Of a stretch of DNA of 64,000 nt, positions 44,464 to 55,993 are shown in pieces. Each line of letters begins with the position of its first letter. The stretch's first letter is position 1. The notes under the pieces are model-generated. The model had not been told where the DNA came from, made no database searches, and worked only from the letters and a program-made list of their open reading frames with translations. The DNA comes from an uncultured Kushneria sp. Its GTDB lineage: Bacteria; Pseudomonadota; Gammaproteobacteria; Pseudomonadales; Halomonadaceae. The position numbers were made by a program, and so were the translations under genes. Location: NCBI RefSeq assembly GCF_947497025.1, contig NZ_CANMFC010000006.1, positions 124,001-188,000 on the forward strand, read 5' to 3'.

Positions 44464-47201
44464 GCGCTGACCTCCAGGGTGACGGTGGCACATTCACCGG
44501 CAAGCCCCCGAGGAATGCCGGGTAGATGCGGCAGACCGATCAGACCGGGGCGCATTTCGCGGCTGATGCGCACCGGCAGATGCAGCTGATGCCCGGAAGT
44601 CTGCAGATAGATCGTCTCGCCCGGCGTCACGCCCAGGCGGTCGGCATCCTCCTGGCCCAGCACCACGAAGGTCTCACTCATGCGTTCCTGAATCGGCTCG
44701 GCGCGCGCCGACATCTCCTCGCCACCGAAAAGTTGCGGCAGACTGACGACGTACCAGCAGTCGTCACGCGGCTCAAAGTCCTGAGGAATGTCGGTAAACC
44801 AGTCGCTTGCGCGCGTGTCACTGCGTTGCTGATCAAAGAGTCGAACGCCCGGATCACCGGCACGCAGGTGACCACCAACCTCATCCTGGAACTTGTTCCA
44901 GGCCTGCGGCGAGTTCCAGCCCGGCGCCCAGGCAAAGGCCACCTGCGACCGGGGCTCGCTATAGCCACTGTAGCCTTCCATCGAGAAGGCAAAGGCGGAG
45001 TCGGCATCCTGCGGCGCACGCGGTTCGTGCACGCTCAGGTTGGCGCGCATGGCCGTGCGTCCGCTCGAACGGTGCGGCGAGCGCGCCAGCTTCTGGCCGC
45101 GAATACGAAACGAGGCACTGGGCGCGGCATCACGTATACCGGCCAGCTCCGGATGCACGCGCGCGCAGTCGGCGGTGACATCGTCAATCTGGGTCCAGTC
45201 GACGCCGCGCCCTTCCATGGTGGTGTGCAGCGCGTGCAGCCAGCGCCAGCTTTCATGGGTGAGGTCGTTGGGCCGGTAGTAGCTCGGGTCATAGACCTGG
45301 AAAAAGCGCTGGGCGCGCCCTTCATGGCTGACCAGCGTGCCATCACCCTCGGCAAAGGTCGCCGCCGGCAGTGCCAGATGAGCACGCTCAAGCGTGGGCG
45401 TGCGCTGATGATCAATCACGACCAGCGTTTCAAGCGAAGTCAATGCCTGATCGACCGTGCTGCTGGCCAGTCGCTGATAAAGGTCATTTTCCAGGATGAC
45501 GGCGGCATCTGCGCGCGCATCACCGCCCTGCATGGTTTCCAGCGCCCATTCAAGCGAGTGACCGCCCAGCATGGTCAGGCCGGTACTGTTGGCCTCACCA
45601 CTGATCAGCGATACGGACGGCGTTCTGCCGGCCGCGCTCAGCGCGTGGGCCAGATTGGCCGCGGCCTTGAGGACAGCGGTACTGCCAAGGCTGGTACCGG
45701 AAATGATCAGCGGCCGCTCGGCCCCCTTGAGTGCCTCAGCCATGGACTCGACCAGGGCCAGCGCCGTGTCATCCAGCCCTTCAACCGCCGGTGCCGAAGC
45801 ATCCAGCGCATGAGCCAGCTCCAGGCCCAGCCGGGCGATCTCTTCCGGCGCGCCGTGCCAGGTATCGCGAGCGATGTCATCCAGTCGCGTCTCGGTCAGG
45901 GAGGCAATGAAGACCGGGCGGGTACGCTCCTGACGCAGGGTATTTACCGCATTGGCATTCCAGGCCGGAATGCCGTTGGCCTCGGCCAGCTCCTCCCCGA
46001 GAGCATTGGCTGCCTGACGCACGGCCAGCGCCACGCGTGCGGCACTCTGGATCAGATCCTCGCCCAGTACGATGACGGCGTCGTGGTCCTCGATCTCGCG
46101 CATGGACGGAATGTACCAGTGCCCTTCGCGCTGGAGCGTCTGGATCAACTCGAGGCACTCAAGCTCGCGGCGGGCGATACCAGTCGAGAAGTTGTCAGCG
46201 CCCACCATTTCACGCAGCAGATGGTTGCTTTCCAGACTGGCCCGCGGCGAGCCGATGCCGATGACCCGGGAGCTGCCCTTGAGCCGCTCGGCTGTCCGGT
46301 CCAGCGCGCCATCGACGGTCAAGAGCTCCGGTTCGCGGTCATCGACGCGCAGGGTCGGCTGCTGCGGGCGATCGGCTCTGTTGACGTAGCCATAGCCGAA
46401 GCGGCCGCGGTCACACAGGAAATAGTGGTTCACATCGCCGTTGTAGCGATTCTCGATCCGACGTACCTCACCATAGCGCTCGCCCGGGCTGGTGTTGCAG
46501 CCGCTGGAACACTGATGGCAGATGCTGGGGGCAAACTGCATGTCCCACTTGCGCGTGTAGTGCTCGGAGTGGGTACGGTCGGTGAATACGCCGGTCGGAC
46601 AGACCTCGGTCAGGTTGCCGGAGAATTCATTTTCCAGCGTACCGTCGACCGTGCGGCCGAAATAGATGTTCTCGTGGGCACCGAACGCGCCCAGATCCTC
46701 GCCGCCGGCATAGTCCTTGTAAAAGCGCACGCAGCGATAGCAGGTAATGCAGCGGTTCATCTCGTGGCCGATGAAGGGGCCGAGATACTGATTCTTGTGC
46801 GTGCGCTTCTTGAAGCGATAGCGACGACGGTCGTGGCCGGTCATGACCGTCATGTCCTGCAGATGACAGTGCCCACCCTCTTCACATACCGGGCAGTCAT
46901 GGGGGTGGTTGGTCATCAGCCACTCGACGACGCTGGCGCGAAAGGCCTTTGCTTCCTCGTCATCGATCGAGATGTACGAGTCATCCTTGATCGGCGCCAT
47001 GCAGGACATGACCAGCATACCGCGTTCGTCGTCGGCGTCCTTGTACTGCTTGACCGCGCATTGGCGGCAGGCGCCCACGCTGCCCAGCGCCGGGTGCCAG
47101 CAGAAATAGGGAATATCGAGGCCCAGCGACAGGCAGGCGTGCAGCAGATTATCACTGCCGTCGACCTCGTAGTCCTTTCCGTCTACATGAATGGTTGCCA
47201 T
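44460..47201 (-). CDS. nuoG: NADH:quinone oxidoreductase subunit G (iron-sulfur subunit)
   Basis: This 913-residue peripheral-arm subunit has a molybdopterin-oxidoreductase-like body. The N-terminal [2Fe-2S] ligands are in [18 protein letters not shown] and MSCMAP. N5/N4 ligands appear in [15 protein letters not shown] and [14 protein letters not shown], and the extra N7-type cluster ligands are in [25 protein letters not shown]. It is similar in length to other bacterial NuoG. An 82-bp gap separates it from nuoF. Confidence 0.96.
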   Translation of the reverse strand: MATIHVDGKDYEVDGSDNLLHACLSLGLDIPYFCWHPALGSVGACRQCAVKQYKDADDERGMLVMSCMAPIKDDSYISIDDEEAKAFRASVVEWLMTNHPHDCPVCEEGGHCHLQDMTVMTGHDRRRYRFKKRTHKNQYLGPFIGHEMNRCITCYRCVRFYKDYAGGEDLGAFGAHENIYFGRTVDGTLENEFSGNLTEVCPTGVFTDRTHSEHYTRKWDMQFAPSICHQCSSGCNTSPGERYGEVRRIENRYNGDVNHYFLCDRGRFGYGYVNRADRPQQPTLRVDDREPELLTVDGALDRTAERLKGSSRVIGIGSPRASLESNHLLREMVGADNFSTGIARRELECLELIQTLQREGHWYIPSMREIEDHDAVIVLGEDLIQSAARVALAVRQAANALGEELAEANGIPAWNANAVNTLRQERTRPVFIASLTETRLDDIARDTWHGAPEEIARLGLELAHALDASAPAVEGLDDTALALVESMAEALKGAERPLIISGTSLGSTAVLKAAANLAHALSAAGRTPSVSLISGEANSTGLTMLGGHSLEWALETMQGGDARADAAVILENDLYQRLASSTVDQALTSLETLVVIDHQRTPTLERAHLALPAATFAEGDGTLVSHEGRAQRFFQVYDPSYYRPNDLTHESWRWLHALHTTMEGRGVDWTQIDDVTADCARVHPELAGIRDAAPSASFRIRGQKLARSPHRSSGRTAMRANLSVHEPRAPQDADSAFAFSMEGYSGYSEPRSQVAFAWAPGWNSPQAWNKFQDEVGGHLRAGDPGVRLFDQQRSDTRASDWFTDIPQDFEPRDDCWYVVSLPQLFGGEEMSARAEPIQERMSETFVVLGQEDADRLGVTPGETIYLQTSGHQLHLPVRISREMRPGLIGLPHLPGIPRGLAGECATVTLEVSA

Positions 47202-47283
47202 GAACCCTGCCTTTTGCCTGTCACGGCCCGGCGGTCACCGGGCACCTTGATCGTTATCTCACACGTTGTGCCGCATCCGACGG

Positions 47284-48621
47284 CTATACCGAACCCACCG
47301 GTATCGGCTCGGCGTGTGCCTCGCGCGCCGGGTGGCGGATGCCGGCTTCGAATTCGTGTCTGAAGTGCTTGATAGCGGTTTCCAGCGGCATCGCCGCACC
47401 CGGTGCATGAGCACAGAATGTCTTGCCGGGGCCGATGTCATGGGCCAGCGAGATCAGCATGTCGATATCGCCGTCTTCGCCTTCACCACGCTCGATGGCG
47501 CGCAGCAGTTTCACGCTCCAGGGCAGCCCATCACGACACGGCGTGCACCAGCCGCAGGACTCGCGGGCGAAAAACTCCTCGAGATTGCGGGTCAGCGATA
47601 CCACGCTCTGATTATGCGCCACCACGGTCATCAGCCCGGTACCCAGACGGCTGCCGGCCTTGCCGATGGCACCGAACTCCAGCGGCAGCTCGAGATGCTC
47701 CGGCAGCAGAAAGCCGGTACTGCCGCCGCCCGGCAGCCAGGTCTTGAGCTCGAGTCCGTCACGCATGCCGCCGGCCATATCGAGAAGCTCGGCGCCGGTC
47801 ACGCCCATCGGCAGCTCCACCAGTCCGGGTCGTTTCACCCGACCGGACACGCCGAAGATCTTGGTGCCGCCATCGTCGCTGCGACCGCCGGACAGCGCCT
47901 GATACCACTCGCCTCCATGCAGGGCGATGGCCGGCACGTTACACAGCGTCTCGACGTTGTTGACCACGGTGGGCTTGCCCCACGCCCCGCTCTGTCCCGG
48001 AAAGGGCGGTTTGGAGCGCGGGTTGGCACGGCGACCTTCCAGCGAATTGATCAGCGCGGTCTCTTCCCCGCAGATGTAGCGCCCGGCCCCGGTGTGCAAA
48101 AAGATATCGAAGTCAAAGTCGCTGCCGCACACCTTCGACCCCAGGATGCCGGCCTCGCGAGCCTCGCTCAGCGCCCGCTCGATCCGTTCGGCCGCCAGCA
48201 CGTATTCGCCGCGCAGGAAGATGTAGCCCATGCGCGCGTTGTTGGCGTAGCCGGCCAGGATCATCCCCTCGATCAACAGATGGGGGATCTCCTCCATCAG
48301 CATGCGGTCCTTGAAGGTGCCCGGCTCCATCTCGTCGGCGTTACAGACGATATAGCCCCGCGGATGGTCATCGCCGCGCGCCGTCAGGCTCCATTTGACC
48401 CCGGCAGAGAAACCACCGCCGCCACGACCGCGCAGATTGGCGGTCTTCATGTTCTCGATCAGGTCATCCGGCGACAGGTCCCGCAGCGTGATGCGCACGG
48501 CCTCGTAGCCGTCCTTTTGCTGAAATTCGGCCAGATCCACATAGCCGCGATCCTCGCGCAGACGCCAGGTCAGCGGATGGGTCTCGCCGTTGGTGCTGGT
48601 GGAAAAGAGATGACTGGTCAT
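47284..48621 (-). CDS. nuoF: NADH:quinone oxidoreductase subunit F (NADH/FMN site)
   Basis: This 445-residue subunit oxidises NADH. FMN/NADH-binding segments [17 protein letters not shown] and the acidic loop of [17 protein letters not shown] are present, as are [19 protein letters not shown] and the N3 [4Fe-4S] ligands [15 protein letters not shown] with a distal Cys near the end. The start overlaps the nuoE stop as ATGA. Confidence 0.97.
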   Translation of the reverse strand: MTSHLFSTSTNGETHPLTWRLREDRGYVDLAEFQQKDGYEAVRITLRDLSPDDLIENMKTANLRGRGGGGFSAGVKWSLTARGDDHPRGYIVCNADEMEPGTFKDRMLMEEIPHLLIEGMILAGYANNARMGYIFLRGEYVLAAERIERALSEAREAGILGSKVCGSDFDFDIFLHTGAGRYICGEETALINSLEGRRANPRSKPPFPGQSGAWGKPTVVNNVETLCNVPAIALHGGEWYQALSGGRSDDGGTKIFGVSGRVKRPGLVELPMGVTGAELLDMAGGMRDGLELKTWLPGGGSTGFLLPEHLELPLEFGAIGKAGSRLGTGLMTVVAHNQSVVSLTRNLEEFFARESCGWCTPCRDGLPWSVKLLRAIERGEGEDGDIDMLISLAHDIGPGKTFCAHAPGAAMPLETAIKHFRHEFEAGIRHPAREAHAEPIPVGSV

Positions 48622-49175
48622 GAATAGCGCTCCAGAAGTGCCGACACGTCGCCGGGCTCAACCGGTCCATGAAGGTCCTCATTGATCATCAGCGCCGGCC
48701 CGCGGTCGCAGGCCCCCAGACAGCACACCGGCAGCATCGTGAACCGATCATCACCGGTGGTCTGGCCCAGATTGATCCCCAGCTCGCTGGAGATGGCATC
48801 ACGAAGTTCGTCATGACCGGTCAGAAAGCAGGAGCTGCTGTCACAGACCAGGATAACGTGGCGCCCGACCGGCTGACGAAAGATCAGGCTATAAAAGGTC
48901 GCCACCCCCTCGATGTCACTGGAGGGGATGCCCAGCACGTCGCTGATGGCGATCACGGCGCCGTCCGAGATCCAGCCACGACGCTTTTGTACGATCTTGA
49001 GCGCGCCGATGGAGGCGGCACGCGGGTTTTCGTAGTGCCCCATCTCATGCTCGATTTCAGAGCGCTCTTCATCAGTGAGCTCGAAGTCGTCGGTGCGCCC
49101 GACACTGGCAATCAGGTTGCCCTGACTGGCCTTGCTGGCGCGGGTATTGCCGGTTGCGGGAGTATCCATGGTCAT
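48618..49175 (-). CDS. nuoE: NADH:quinone oxidoreductase subunit E
   Basis: This 185-residue thioredoxin-like [2Fe-2S] subunit (cluster N1a) has ligand motifs [14 protein letters not shown] and [20 protein letters not shown]. The start ATG at 49175 is three bases after the nuoCD stop; a second in-frame ATG two codons later is equally possible. About 30 polar residues precede the fold ([13 protein letters not shown]). Confidence 0.95.
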   Translation of the reverse strand: MTMDTPATGNTRASKASQGNLIASVGRTDDFELTDEERSEIEHEMGHYENPRAASIGALKIVQKRRGWISDGAVIAISDVLGIPSSDIEGVATFYSLIFRQPVGRHVILVCDSSSCFLTGHDELRDAISSELGINLGQTTGDDRFTMLPVCCLGACDRGPALMINEDLHGPVEPGDVSALLERYS

Positions 49176-49177
49176 GG

Positions 49178-50947
49178 TTATCGATCCACGTCGGCCATTA
49201 CAAAGTCGATGCTGCCCAGATGCGCGATCAGATCCGGCACGAACCCGCCGTTGATAACGGCCGGAATGTGCTGAAGATGGGCAAAGCTGGGCGTACGAAT
49301 TCGGGTGCGATAGCTCATGGTATTGCCATCGCTGGTCAGGTAATAACTGTTGAGCCCCTTGGTCGCCTCGATCATCTGGAACGACTCGTTGGCCTTGAGT
49401 ACCGGCCCCCAGGAAACCTGCAGAAAGTGCGTGATCAGCGTTTCGATATGCTGAAGCATCTTGTCGCGCGGCGGCGGTGTGGTCAGCGGGTGATCGGCCT
49501 TGTAGTCGCCCTCGGGCATGTTTTTCAGACACTGCTCGATGATGCGAAGGCTCTGGCGCATTTCTTCGATGCGCAACATGCCGCGATCGAAGACGTCGCC
49601 GTTGGTGCCCACCGGAATGTCGAAATCAAAACGCTCATAACCCGAGTAGGGCCTGGCCTTTCTCAGATCGTATTTGAGGCCGGTGGCACGCAGGTTGGGG
49701 CCGGTCACGCCCCAGGTCAGTGCCTCGGCGGTGGTATGCGTGGCAATGCCGACCGTACGCTCGCGCACGATCGAGTTGTCCATCATGGCGCGTTCGTATT
49801 CATCCAGCCGTGGCGGCATCCAGTCCAGAAACTCGCGCACCAGCCGGTCCCAGCCGCGCGGCAGGTCATGCGCCACGCCGCCGATACGAAACCACGCCGG
49901 GTGCATGCGAAACCCGGTGATCGCCTCGATCACATGATAGGCCCGCTGCCGGTCGCTGAAGGTATAAAAGACCGGCGACATGGCGCCCAGATCCTGCAGA
50001 AAGGTGCCCAGAAACAGCAGATGAGAGTTGATGCGAAACATCTCTGCCATCATCACACGGATGGTTTCGGCCCGGGGCGTGACGGTAATCCCGGCAAGTT
50101 TCTCAACGGCCAGGATATAGGGCAGGTTGTTCATGACCCCGCCGGTATAGTCGATCCGGTCAGTGTAGGGAATATAACTGTGCCAGGACTGGCGCTCGGC
50201 CATCTTTTCGGCGCCACGATGGTGATAGCCGATGTCCGGGACACAGTCGACCACCTCTTCGCCGTCCAGCTGCAGCGCAATGCGAAACACGCCGTGCACC
50301 GAGGGGTGGTTGGGTCCCAGGTTCAGGAACATGTAGTCGGTATCACCGCTGTGACGCTTCATGCCCCAGGCTTCGGGATCGAAGCGCAGCGCTTCCTGCT
50401 CGCGGTCCTGGCCCTCCATCGTCAGCGTATAGGGGTCAAATTCGGTCGCGCGGGCCGGGTAATCCTTGCGCAGCGGATGCCCGTTCCAGGTCGGCGGCAT
50501 CAGCATGCGTGTCAGGTGGGGATGACCCGTGAACTCGATGCCGAACATGTCAAAGACTTCACGCTCATACCAGTTGGCATTGAGATAGACATGACACAGG
50601 GTCGGGACGCGCAGATCATCTTCATGCAGCGCCACCTTGATCATCAGCTCGCTGTTACGCTCAAGCGACATCAGCTGATAGAAGACCGTGAAATCCGCCG
50701 GTGGCAGGCCGCGTCGATGCATCCGCAGCCGCTCATCCACGCCATGCAGGTCATAGAGCATGACAAACGGCTTGTTGACCTGCTGTACGAAGCGCATGAC
50801 CTCGATGAGCTGCTCACGCGCCACCCATACCACCGGCATGCCGGTCAGCGTGGGCTGCACCACCAGGTTCGCCTCGCCAAAGCGGGCCTTCAGCTCATCA
50901 ACAATGGCGAAGGTTGTAGCGTCTGCCTGTGAAATCTCGGTCGTCAT
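49178..50947 (-). CDS. nuoC: NADH:quinone oxidoreductase fused subunit C/D
   Basis: This 589-residue natural fusion, as in many gammaproteobacteria, has the NuoC part at about 1-180 ([17 protein letters not shown], then [37 protein letters not shown]). The NuoD part starts near 205 ([25 protein letters not shown]), followed by [48 protein letters not shown] and the C-terminal [10 protein letters not shown], forming the quinone site with NuoB. It is separated from nuoB by 63 bp. The Shine-Dalgarno sequence is weak. Confidence 0.96.
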   Translation of the reverse strand: MTTEISQADATTFAIVDELKARFGEANLVVQPTLTGMPVVWVAREQLIEVMRFVQQVNKPFVMLYDLHGVDERLRMHRRGLPPADFTVFYQLMSLERNSELMIKVALHEDDLRVPTLCHVYLNANWYEREVFDMFGIEFTGHPHLTRMLMPPTWNGHPLRKDYPARATEFDPYTLTMEGQDREQEALRFDPEAWGMKRHSGDTDYMFLNLGPNHPSVHGVFRIALQLDGEEVVDCVPDIGYHHRGAEKMAERQSWHSYIPYTDRIDYTGGVMNNLPYILAVEKLAGITVTPRAETIRVMMAEMFRINSHLLFLGTFLQDLGAMSPVFYTFSDRQRAYHVIEAITGFRMHPAWFRIGGVAHDLPRGWDRLVREFLDWMPPRLDEYERAMMDNSIVRERTVGIATHTTAEALTWGVTGPNLRATGLKYDLRKARPYSGYERFDFDIPVGTNGDVFDRGMLRIEEMRQSLRIIEQCLKNMPEGDYKADHPLTTPPPRDKMLQHIETLITHFLQVSWGPVLKANESFQMIEATKGLNSYYLTSDGNTMSYRTRIRTPSFAHLQHIPAVINGGFVPDLIAHLGSIDFVMADVDR

Positions 50948-51010
50948 CCGTTATTTTCCATCGCCAGTGAACCGGACCCGCTCGCCCTGCGGTGACCCAT
51001 GTGCCGGTAG

Positions 51011-51688
51011 TTACACTTCATCAGGTGAACGCAGTTCGGTGACCGCGATACGCTCATCGCGTCGCTTTTCACGCTGGGAGGGCATTTCCGCCTTGTAGAC
51101 GCCCTGATCTCCCACCACCCAGGTCAACGGGCGACGCTCCTGCTGGATGGAGTCCTGCAACAGCTGCAGTCCCTGAAGGAAGGCTTCAGGCCGTGGCGGG
51201 CAACCCGGGATATAAACGTCGATGGGCAGAAACTTGTCGACGCCCTGTACCACCGAATAGATGTCATACATGCCGCCGGAATTGGCACACGATCCCATCG
51301 AGATGACCCATTTGGGCTCCAGCATCTGGTCGTAAAGCTCCTGGATGATGGGTGCCATCTTGATGAAGCAGGTCCCCGAAATCACCATCACGTCCGCCTG
51401 GCGGGGCGAGGCACGCAGCACCTCGGAACCAAAGCGGGCAATGTCATGCGGCGCGGTAAAGGCCGTGGTCATTTCGACGTAGCAACAGGAAAGGCCGAAG
51501 TTATAGGGCCACAGGGAGTTCTTGCGCCCCCAGTTGACGACGTTGTGCATGATGTTTTCGAGCTTGCCCATGAAAACATTGCGATGCACCTGATCATCCA
51601 TGGGGTCATCAACAATACGTCGCTCCCCGACCGGATACTGACTGCTCTGGGGAGCATCAGGGTCGATGCGCGTAAGCTTGTAGGACAT
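51011..51688 (-). CDS. nuoB: NADH:quinone oxidoreductase subunit B
   Basis: This 225-residue subunit holds cluster N2, the electron donor to quinone. The tandem cysteines are in [11 protein letters not shown]; the other ligands are in [20 protein letters not shown] and [23 protein letters not shown] precedes the ATG. The C-terminal 25 residues are highly charged ([18 protein letters not shown]). Confidence 0.97.
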   Translation of the reverse strand: MSYKLTRIDPDAPQSSQYPVGERRIVDDPMDDQVHRNVFMGKLENIMHNVVNWGRKNSLWPYNFGLSCCYVEMTTAFTAPHDIARFGSEVLRASPRQADVMVISGTCFIKMAPIIQELYDQMLEPKWVISMGSCANSGGMYDIYSVVQGVDKFLPIDVYIPGCPPRPEAFLQGLQLLQDSIQQERRPLTWVVGDQGVYKAEMPSQREKRRDERIAVTELRSPDEV

Positions 51689-51766
51689 CCAGAGTCCTCC
51701 CGGAAAACGTCATTGATCGGTACTGAAGCCGTGTCAGGCGGCCGGCAGGCGCATGCCTGCCACTAC

Positions 51767-52201
51767 TCAGTCGTCGGTATGATCACGCTGGGCAGGCTGA
51801 TGAATCCGATCCGGCTGCACACGGCGTCTGGGTACCCAGTCCAGTGCGCCAACACGGCTGTCATAGATCAGGCCGGCCAGCAAAATGAAGATAAATACGC
51901 TGGCGCCCACCAGCCCGGTCCAGCCTGTCTCACGCACGGAGATGGCCCAGCCAAAGAGATAAAGGGCTTCCACATCAAAGATGACAAAAAGCATGGCCAC
52001 CATGTAGAACTTGACCGAGAAACGCTGGTGGGCACTACCGGTCGGCACGATACCGGACTCGTAGGGCGTTTCCTTCCTGTGCCCCCATGCTCGACCACCG
52101 AGCAGGGCGGAAGCTGTCACCATAAAGGTACACAGGGCCAGTACGGCGACAATGAAAACACCGACTGACCAGTTTTGAGCCAGTTGCGCTGCCAGATCCA
52201 T
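51767..52201 (-). CDS. nuoA: NADH:quinone oxidoreductase subunit A
   Basis: This 144-residue three-helix membrane subunit has the loop pattern [44 protein letters not shown], diagnostic of NuoA. It is the first gene of nuoA-B-CD-E-F-G-H-I-J-K-L-M-N. The last 25 residues are basic and non-conserved. The operon promoter should lie in the 345-bp region upstream. Confidence 0.95.
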   Translation of the reverse strand: MDLAAQLAQNWSVGVFIVAVLALCTFMVTASALLGGRAWGHRKETPYESGIVPTGSAHQRFSVKFYMVAMLFVIFDVEALYLFGWAISVRETGWTGLVGASVFIFILLAGLIYDSRVGALDWVPRRRVQPDRIHQPAQRDHTDD

Positions 52202-52546
52202 GGACGCTCACTCATCTTGGTCTGCTCCAGCGACATTGCATCGTCTGGCGCTTTCGTTATTCAACCATCCGGAGCAGGTTGCCCGAATGACAGGAAATTC
52301 TCGACTGCAGAAGGTCAAGTCAGCCTCGAGATCACCATCGTTACATTAGAAGCCGATGCGGGATTTCGCCAATGCCGTCACCGGCTTTTTCGATGTCGAT
52401 TTTGGAATGTTCCCCCTGTAGCCTTCGTGTATCCAATCAAAATATTGCGATACCATATTAGACTTTAGTTTTATCTACCGCGATATCATGGACGCTGTAA
52501 CCGTTTCACGCCCTTCTCTACGCCGTTGACAACTTCTGGACACCTT
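52202..52546. promoter_or_regulatory. Divergent nuoA-thiD intergenic region
   Basis: The region is 345 bp, with AT-rich sequence around 52430-52490 that should hold the promoters for the nuo operon (minus) and thiD (plus). I see no protein gene, no thiamine-riboswitch motif and no convincing -35/-10 pair. Confidence 0.45.
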
Positions 52547-53347
52547 ATGCGCCCGACCCGTTTTCTCTCCATTGCCGGTACCGATCCCAGTGGTGGTGCC
52601 GGGCAGTCCGCTGATATCAAAACAGCCAGCGCCCTGGGCGCCTACACCACCAGTGTCCTGACGGCGGTACTGGCCCAGAACACCTGTGGCGTTCGCGAGG
52701 TCATGGCACTGCCGCAGACCCTGATTCGCGCCCAGCTTGACGCCGTGTTCGAGGATATCGGCATCGATTGCGTCAAGATCGGCATGGTCAGCGACCTTGC
52801 CACGGCGCAGCTGATTCGGGAGTTCATTGAGCGCTATCGACCAGCGCATGTTGTGCTGGATCCGGTGATGGTGGCCAAAAGCGGCGACATGCTGGTGGAC
52901 CGTGACGGCTTTCACGCCGTGCGCGACGTGCTGATTCCGGTGGCCGACGTCATTACACCCAATCTGCCGGAAGCGGCCGTACTGCTGAATACTGACATCC
53001 CCGCCAACCATGACGGCATGGAAGCGATGCTGCCAGGACTTGGCGCGCTGGGCAGCGATATCGTGGTGCTCAAGGGCGGTTATCTGGTCGGCAGTGTCAG
53101 CAATGACCTGGTGCTGACACCTGACGGAACGCACTGGCTGGAGGCAGAGCGCATCAGGACCCGCTCACTGCATGGCTCGGGATGTACACTGGCGTCCGCT
53201 ATCGCGGCGCTGCTGCCGCGCCATGACACACCGATCGAGGCCATCAGACAGGCCAAGGCCTACATGACCCGGGCTCTGGAGGCTGCCGAGCGGCTGGAAG
53301 TCGGCAAGGGCCAGGGGCCGGCCCATCACTTTCACGCCTGGTGGTAG
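52547..53347 (+). CDS. thiD: Hydroxymethylpyrimidine/phosphomethylpyrimidine kinase
   Basis: This 266-residue ribokinase-fold enzyme of thiamine synthesis phosphorylates HMP and HMP-P. It opens FLSIAGTDPSGGAGQSADIKTASALGAYTTSVLTAV, followed by DCVKIGMVSDLATAQLI, VVLDPVMVAKSG, ITPNLPEAAVLL and the anion-hole/catalytic LHGSGCTLASAIAALL (Asp replaced by Ser at the usual GxGD position in this family). The ATG at 52547 follows TGGAC. An in-frame TTG seven codons upstream is less likely. It stands apart from thiSG in the window. Confidence 0.94.
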   Translation: MRPTRFLSIAGTDPSGGAGQSADIKTASALGAYTTSVLTAVLAQNTCGVREVMALPQTLIRAQLDAVFEDIGIDCVKIGMVSDLATAQLIREFIERYRPAHVVLDPVMVAKSGDMLVDRDGFHAVRDVLIPVADVITPNLPEAAVLLNTDIPANHDGMEAMLPGLGALGSDIVVLKGGYLVGSVSNDLVLTPDGTHWLEAERIRTRSLHGSGCTLASAIAALLPRHDTPIEAIRQAKAYMTRALEAAERLEVGKGQGPAHHFHAWW

Positions 53348-53441
53348 CTGTGGGGACAGGCAACCACTATCATTTCAGCGGTGCTCCTGCCATTACCGAC
53401 ACCTGCAAGTGCCCCCTTAATCAACGGGCAAGGATTCAGCC

Positions 53442-54299
53442 ATGAATACGACGCTGCTGCTGGCCACTGATCTCTCCCATGAATGTGAGGCAGCCCTTGT
53501 GCGGGCGCTACATCTGTCTCAGCGCAGTCAGTCGCGCCTGGACATTTTGCATGTCGTGGACCCCTATCTGCCCGAGCACACCCTCCCGGCACTGTTCCAT
53601 GCCATCGAGGAGGAGATCGACCGGACACTGAACACGCTGTGTGAACATCATGAATTAAAGCGTCCGGCGGCTACCGAGATTCACATCGTCAGCGGCGTGC
53701 CCTATGCCGAAATCATCCGCGAGGCCTACGAGCGTAGCGCCTCGATGATTGTCATGGGCACCCATCGCAAGCAGGGCCAGCCGGACCTGATTGGCGGCAC
53801 CACCCTGTCACGTGTCATGCGCCGGGCACCCTGTCCGGTGGTCAGTATCCCGCATGACGGCGAGCCGGACTGGCAGGACATTCTGGTGCCGGTGGACTTT
53901 TCACTCGCCTCGCGTCATACCCTCAAGGAAGTGCTGATGCGCTTTCCCAACGTGCGCCTGACGCTGTTGCACGCCTGGGATATGCCGGTGGCGATGGAGC
54001 TTTGCAAAGGCACCAATTACCAGCACTGGCGCGATCTTGAGCGTCAGCGCCTGCGCCAGCAGCTCGAACTTGAAACCGAGCGATTGATGAGCGACCTGCA
54101 CGCCAGGCCCGATCTGGAGCTGGTTCTGCAGCAGGGCGACCCCTCTCAGGTCCTGCTGGATCGACTGCGCCAGCAGCCGCCCGACCTGCTGGCACTGGGC
54201 AGCCATATTCGCGTCGGCATCGGACGCTCTACCGACAGCCTGCTGGAGCGACTGCTGACCGAGACCCGCGGCGACCTGATGCTCTGTCGCACCTGGTAG
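53442..54299 (+). CDS. Universal stress protein with two tandem UspA domains
   Basis: This 285-residue protein has two Usp domains (about 1-140 and 145-285). The first has the ATP-binding pattern [35 protein letters not shown] (G-x2-G-x9-G-S/T-like); the second has [35 protein letters not shown], a more divergent version. It is probably cytoplasmic with a stress or energy-status role like UspE, though the precise function is unknown. AAGGA precedes the ATG. It stands alone between thiD and dtd. Confidence 0.9.
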   Translation: MNTTLLLATDLSHECEAALVRALHLSQRSQSRLDILHVVDPYLPEHTLPALFHAIEEEIDRTLNTLCEHHELKRPAATEIHIVSGVPYAEIIREAYERSASMIVMGTHRKQGQPDLIGGTTLSRVMRRAPCPVVSIPHDGEPDWQDILVPVDFSLASRHTLKEVLMRFPNVRLTLLHAWDMPVAMELCKGTNYQHWRDLERQRLRQQLELETERLMSDLHARPDLELVLQQGDPSQVLLDRLRQQPPDLLALGSHIRVGIGRSTDSLLERLLTETRGDLMLCRTW

Positions 54300-54346
54300 C
54301 CGAATGCGGCGCGGGCCCCAACGACGATATTGACAATGGAGAGACC

Positions 54347-54784
54347 ATGCGAGCCCTGATTCAGCGGGTCAGCCAGGCAAGTGTTCAGGTGGAAGGCAAA
54401 CGCATTGGCACCATCGATCAGGGGCTGCTGGCCCTGATCGGTATCGAGCGCGATGACACCCCGGAGCGCGCCGAGAAGCTTTTGCACAAGATGCTCAACT
54501 ATCGCATTTTCAGCAATGATCAGGGCCGCATGAATCTGGGGCTTTCAACGGTCGAAGGCGGTCTGCTGCTGGTCTCCCAGTTCACTCTGGTGGCCGATAC
54601 CCGCAAGGGACTGCGCCCCGGGTTTTCCAACGGTGCGTCTCCGGCCGACGGTGAGCGACTGTTCGATCACCTGGTCGAGCTCGCCCGCAGGGATCACGCC
54701 AACGTCGAGACCGGCCGCTTTGGCGCCGACATGCAGGTCTCGCTGATCAACGATGGTCCCGTCACGTTCATGCTGGAAAGCTGA
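54347..54784 (+). CDS. dtd: D-aminoacyl-tRNA deacylase
   Basis: This 145-residue homodimeric proofreading enzyme removes D-amino acids (and glycine) from tRNA. It starts [17 protein letters not shown]. The catalytic SQFTL motif lies in [26 protein letters not shown] and the cross-subunit NxGPVT motif in [13 protein letters not shown] at the very end. GGAGAG precedes the ATG. Confidence 0.96.
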   Translation: MRALIQRVSQASVQVEGKRIGTIDQGLLALIGIERDDTPERAEKLLHKMLNYRIFSNDQGRMNLGLSTVEGGLLLVSQFTLVADTRKGLRPGFSNGASPADGERLFDHLVELARRDHANVETGRFGADMQVSLINDGPVTFMLES

Positions 54785-54830
54785 AGGCTGGAAAGCAGAT
54801 CACTTTCGAACCCTCAAGCAGGCAGAACCC

Positions 54831-55607
54831 ATGAGTATCTCCACTTCACCCGAGGCGCGCGTAGCGCTGATCACCGGCGGCGCGCAGGGCATCGGCCGCG
54901 GCATTACCGACTATCTCATCGCTCGCGGCTGGTGTGTCGCGATCATCGATATCGATGAGGAAGCCGTCCAGGAAATGCGCGAGCGTCATGTCCCGGCAAG
55001 CCTTCTGGCCATCACCGCCAGTGTCAGCGACGAAACGGCCGTCAACGAAGCCTTTGAGCGCACGGCAAACTGGCGGGGCCGGCTGGATCTGCTGGTCAAT
55101 AACGCAGGCCCGGCCGACCCGTACTGCGGGCCGCTGGAGTCGCTGTCGCTCGAGCGCTGGCATCACTGGCTGGACAATCATCTCACCGGCGCCTTTCTCT
55201 GTTCGCGTGCCGCGATCCCGCTGCTGCGCCCGACGCAGGGGGCCATCATTCACATGGCCTCGACCCGGGCCCTGCAGTCCGAGCCCGAAAGCGAAGGTTA
55301 TGCGGCCAGCAAGGGCGGCCTGCTGGCGCTGACCCATGCGATGGCGACAAGCCTTGGCCCGGACATTCGCGTCAATGCCATCTGTCCCGGCTGGATCGAG
55401 ACCGGCGAGCATCAAAAGGCCGCCCATCGCGAGACGCCTTCCCACAGTGACACCGACCGCCACCAGCATCCGGTCGGCCGCGTGGGCCATCCTGATGACA
55501 TCGCCGCTCTGGTCGCCTTTCTGGCAGGCCCGGAGGCCGGCTTCATTACCGGTCAGCATTTTCCCGTCGATGGCGGCATGACGCGCAGGATGATCTACGC
55601 CGAATAG
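54831..55607 (+). CDS. Short-chain dehydrogenase/reductase
   Basis: This 258-residue SDR has the cofactor motif [14 protein letters not shown] (near 13-22), an acidic residue after beta-2 (IIDIDEE) that suggests NAD(H) preference, [11 protein letters not shown] (near 91), the catalytic Ser in HMASTRALQ, and YxxxK in EGYAASKGG (near 160). The C-terminal pattern ICPGWIETG and [13 protein letters not shown] is typical of classical SDRs. The substrate is unknown. It lies 46 bp after dtd, possibly cotranscribed. Confidence 0.9.
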   Translation: MSISTSPEARVALITGGAQGIGRGITDYLIARGWCVAIIDIDEEAVQEMRERHVPASLLAITASVSDETAVNEAFERTANWRGRLDLLVNNAGPADPYCGPLESLSLERWHHWLDNHLTGAFLCSRAAIPLLRPTQGAIIHMASTRALQSEPESEGYAASKGGLLALTHAMATSLGPDIRVNAICPGWIETGEHQKAAHRETPSHSDTDRHQHPVGRVGHPDDIAALVAFLAGPEAGFITGQHFPVDGGMTRRMIYAE

Positions 55608-55634
55608 CACAATACAGGGCAGCCGGACGCAAAA

Positions 55635-55662
55635 CGGGCCGCCACACGCATGTGACGGCCCG
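55635..55662. terminator. Hairpin between the SDR gene and chaB
   Basis: The stem CGGGCCGCCACA/TGTGACGGCCCG (one mismatch) with a 4-base loop sits between convergent genes. T/A runs are short, so termination strength is uncertain. Confidence 0.55.
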
Positions 55663-55684
55663 CAGTTTGATCAGACGGCATCCT

Positions 55685-55915
55685 TCAGTGCTTTGGATGC
55701 CACTTGCCGTCATCACCCTTTTGATATTTCGACTCGACCGCCTTCCAGGCCACCGCGTGGGCCGTCTCTTCGCGGGATGAATTCCCGCGGCGATCGGAGG
55801 GCTTGTCATACTCGTCCCAGGCGCTGTTGAAGGCTTCCTTGTAGATGGTGCGGGCATGCGGCGGCAGCACCTTGCGCGCGCTGTCCGGAATATCATCACG
55901 ATTATCGTAGGGCAT
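55685..55915 (-). CDS. chaB: ChaB-family small protein
   Basis: This 76-residue protein matches the ChaB pattern: MPYDNRDDIPDSARKVLPPHARTIYKEAFNSAWDEY, then SREETAHAVAWKAVESKY and a Lys/His-rich end (GDDGKWHPKH). ChaB is a small helical protein associated with cation transport in E. coli, but its biochemical role is not established, and no chaA or chaC is nearby. GGGAGGAAAG is an excellent Shine-Dalgarno sequence. Confidence 0.9.
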   Translation of the reverse strand: MPYDNRDDIPDSARKVLPPHARTIYKEAFNSAWDEYDKPSDRRGNSSREETAHAVAWKAVESKYQKGDDGKWHPKH

Positions 55916-55993
55916 CTTTCCTCCCTGATGTCAGCCGATTACGATGGAAACCCTCCCAGTGTAGACCGCTGCCAGCATCTGCCAACCCACGCC

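Noticed and set aside
44526-47363. Very long open frame (945 codons) antisense to nuoG and the nuoF end
   Set aside because: The protein is Arg/Gln/His/Gly-rich with no domain, and the opposite strand encodes complete NuoG with all iron-sulfur motifs. It is a GC-rich codon-position shadow.
49154-50932. 592-codon open frame antisense to nuoCD
   Set aside because: Shadow of the well-conserved NuoCD fusion; no plausible start context or motifs.
52202-52546. Thiamine riboswitch upstream of thiD (also considered before thiS)
   Set aside because: No CTGAGA/ACCTGA-type TPP-aptamer core or paired stems were found in either leader.
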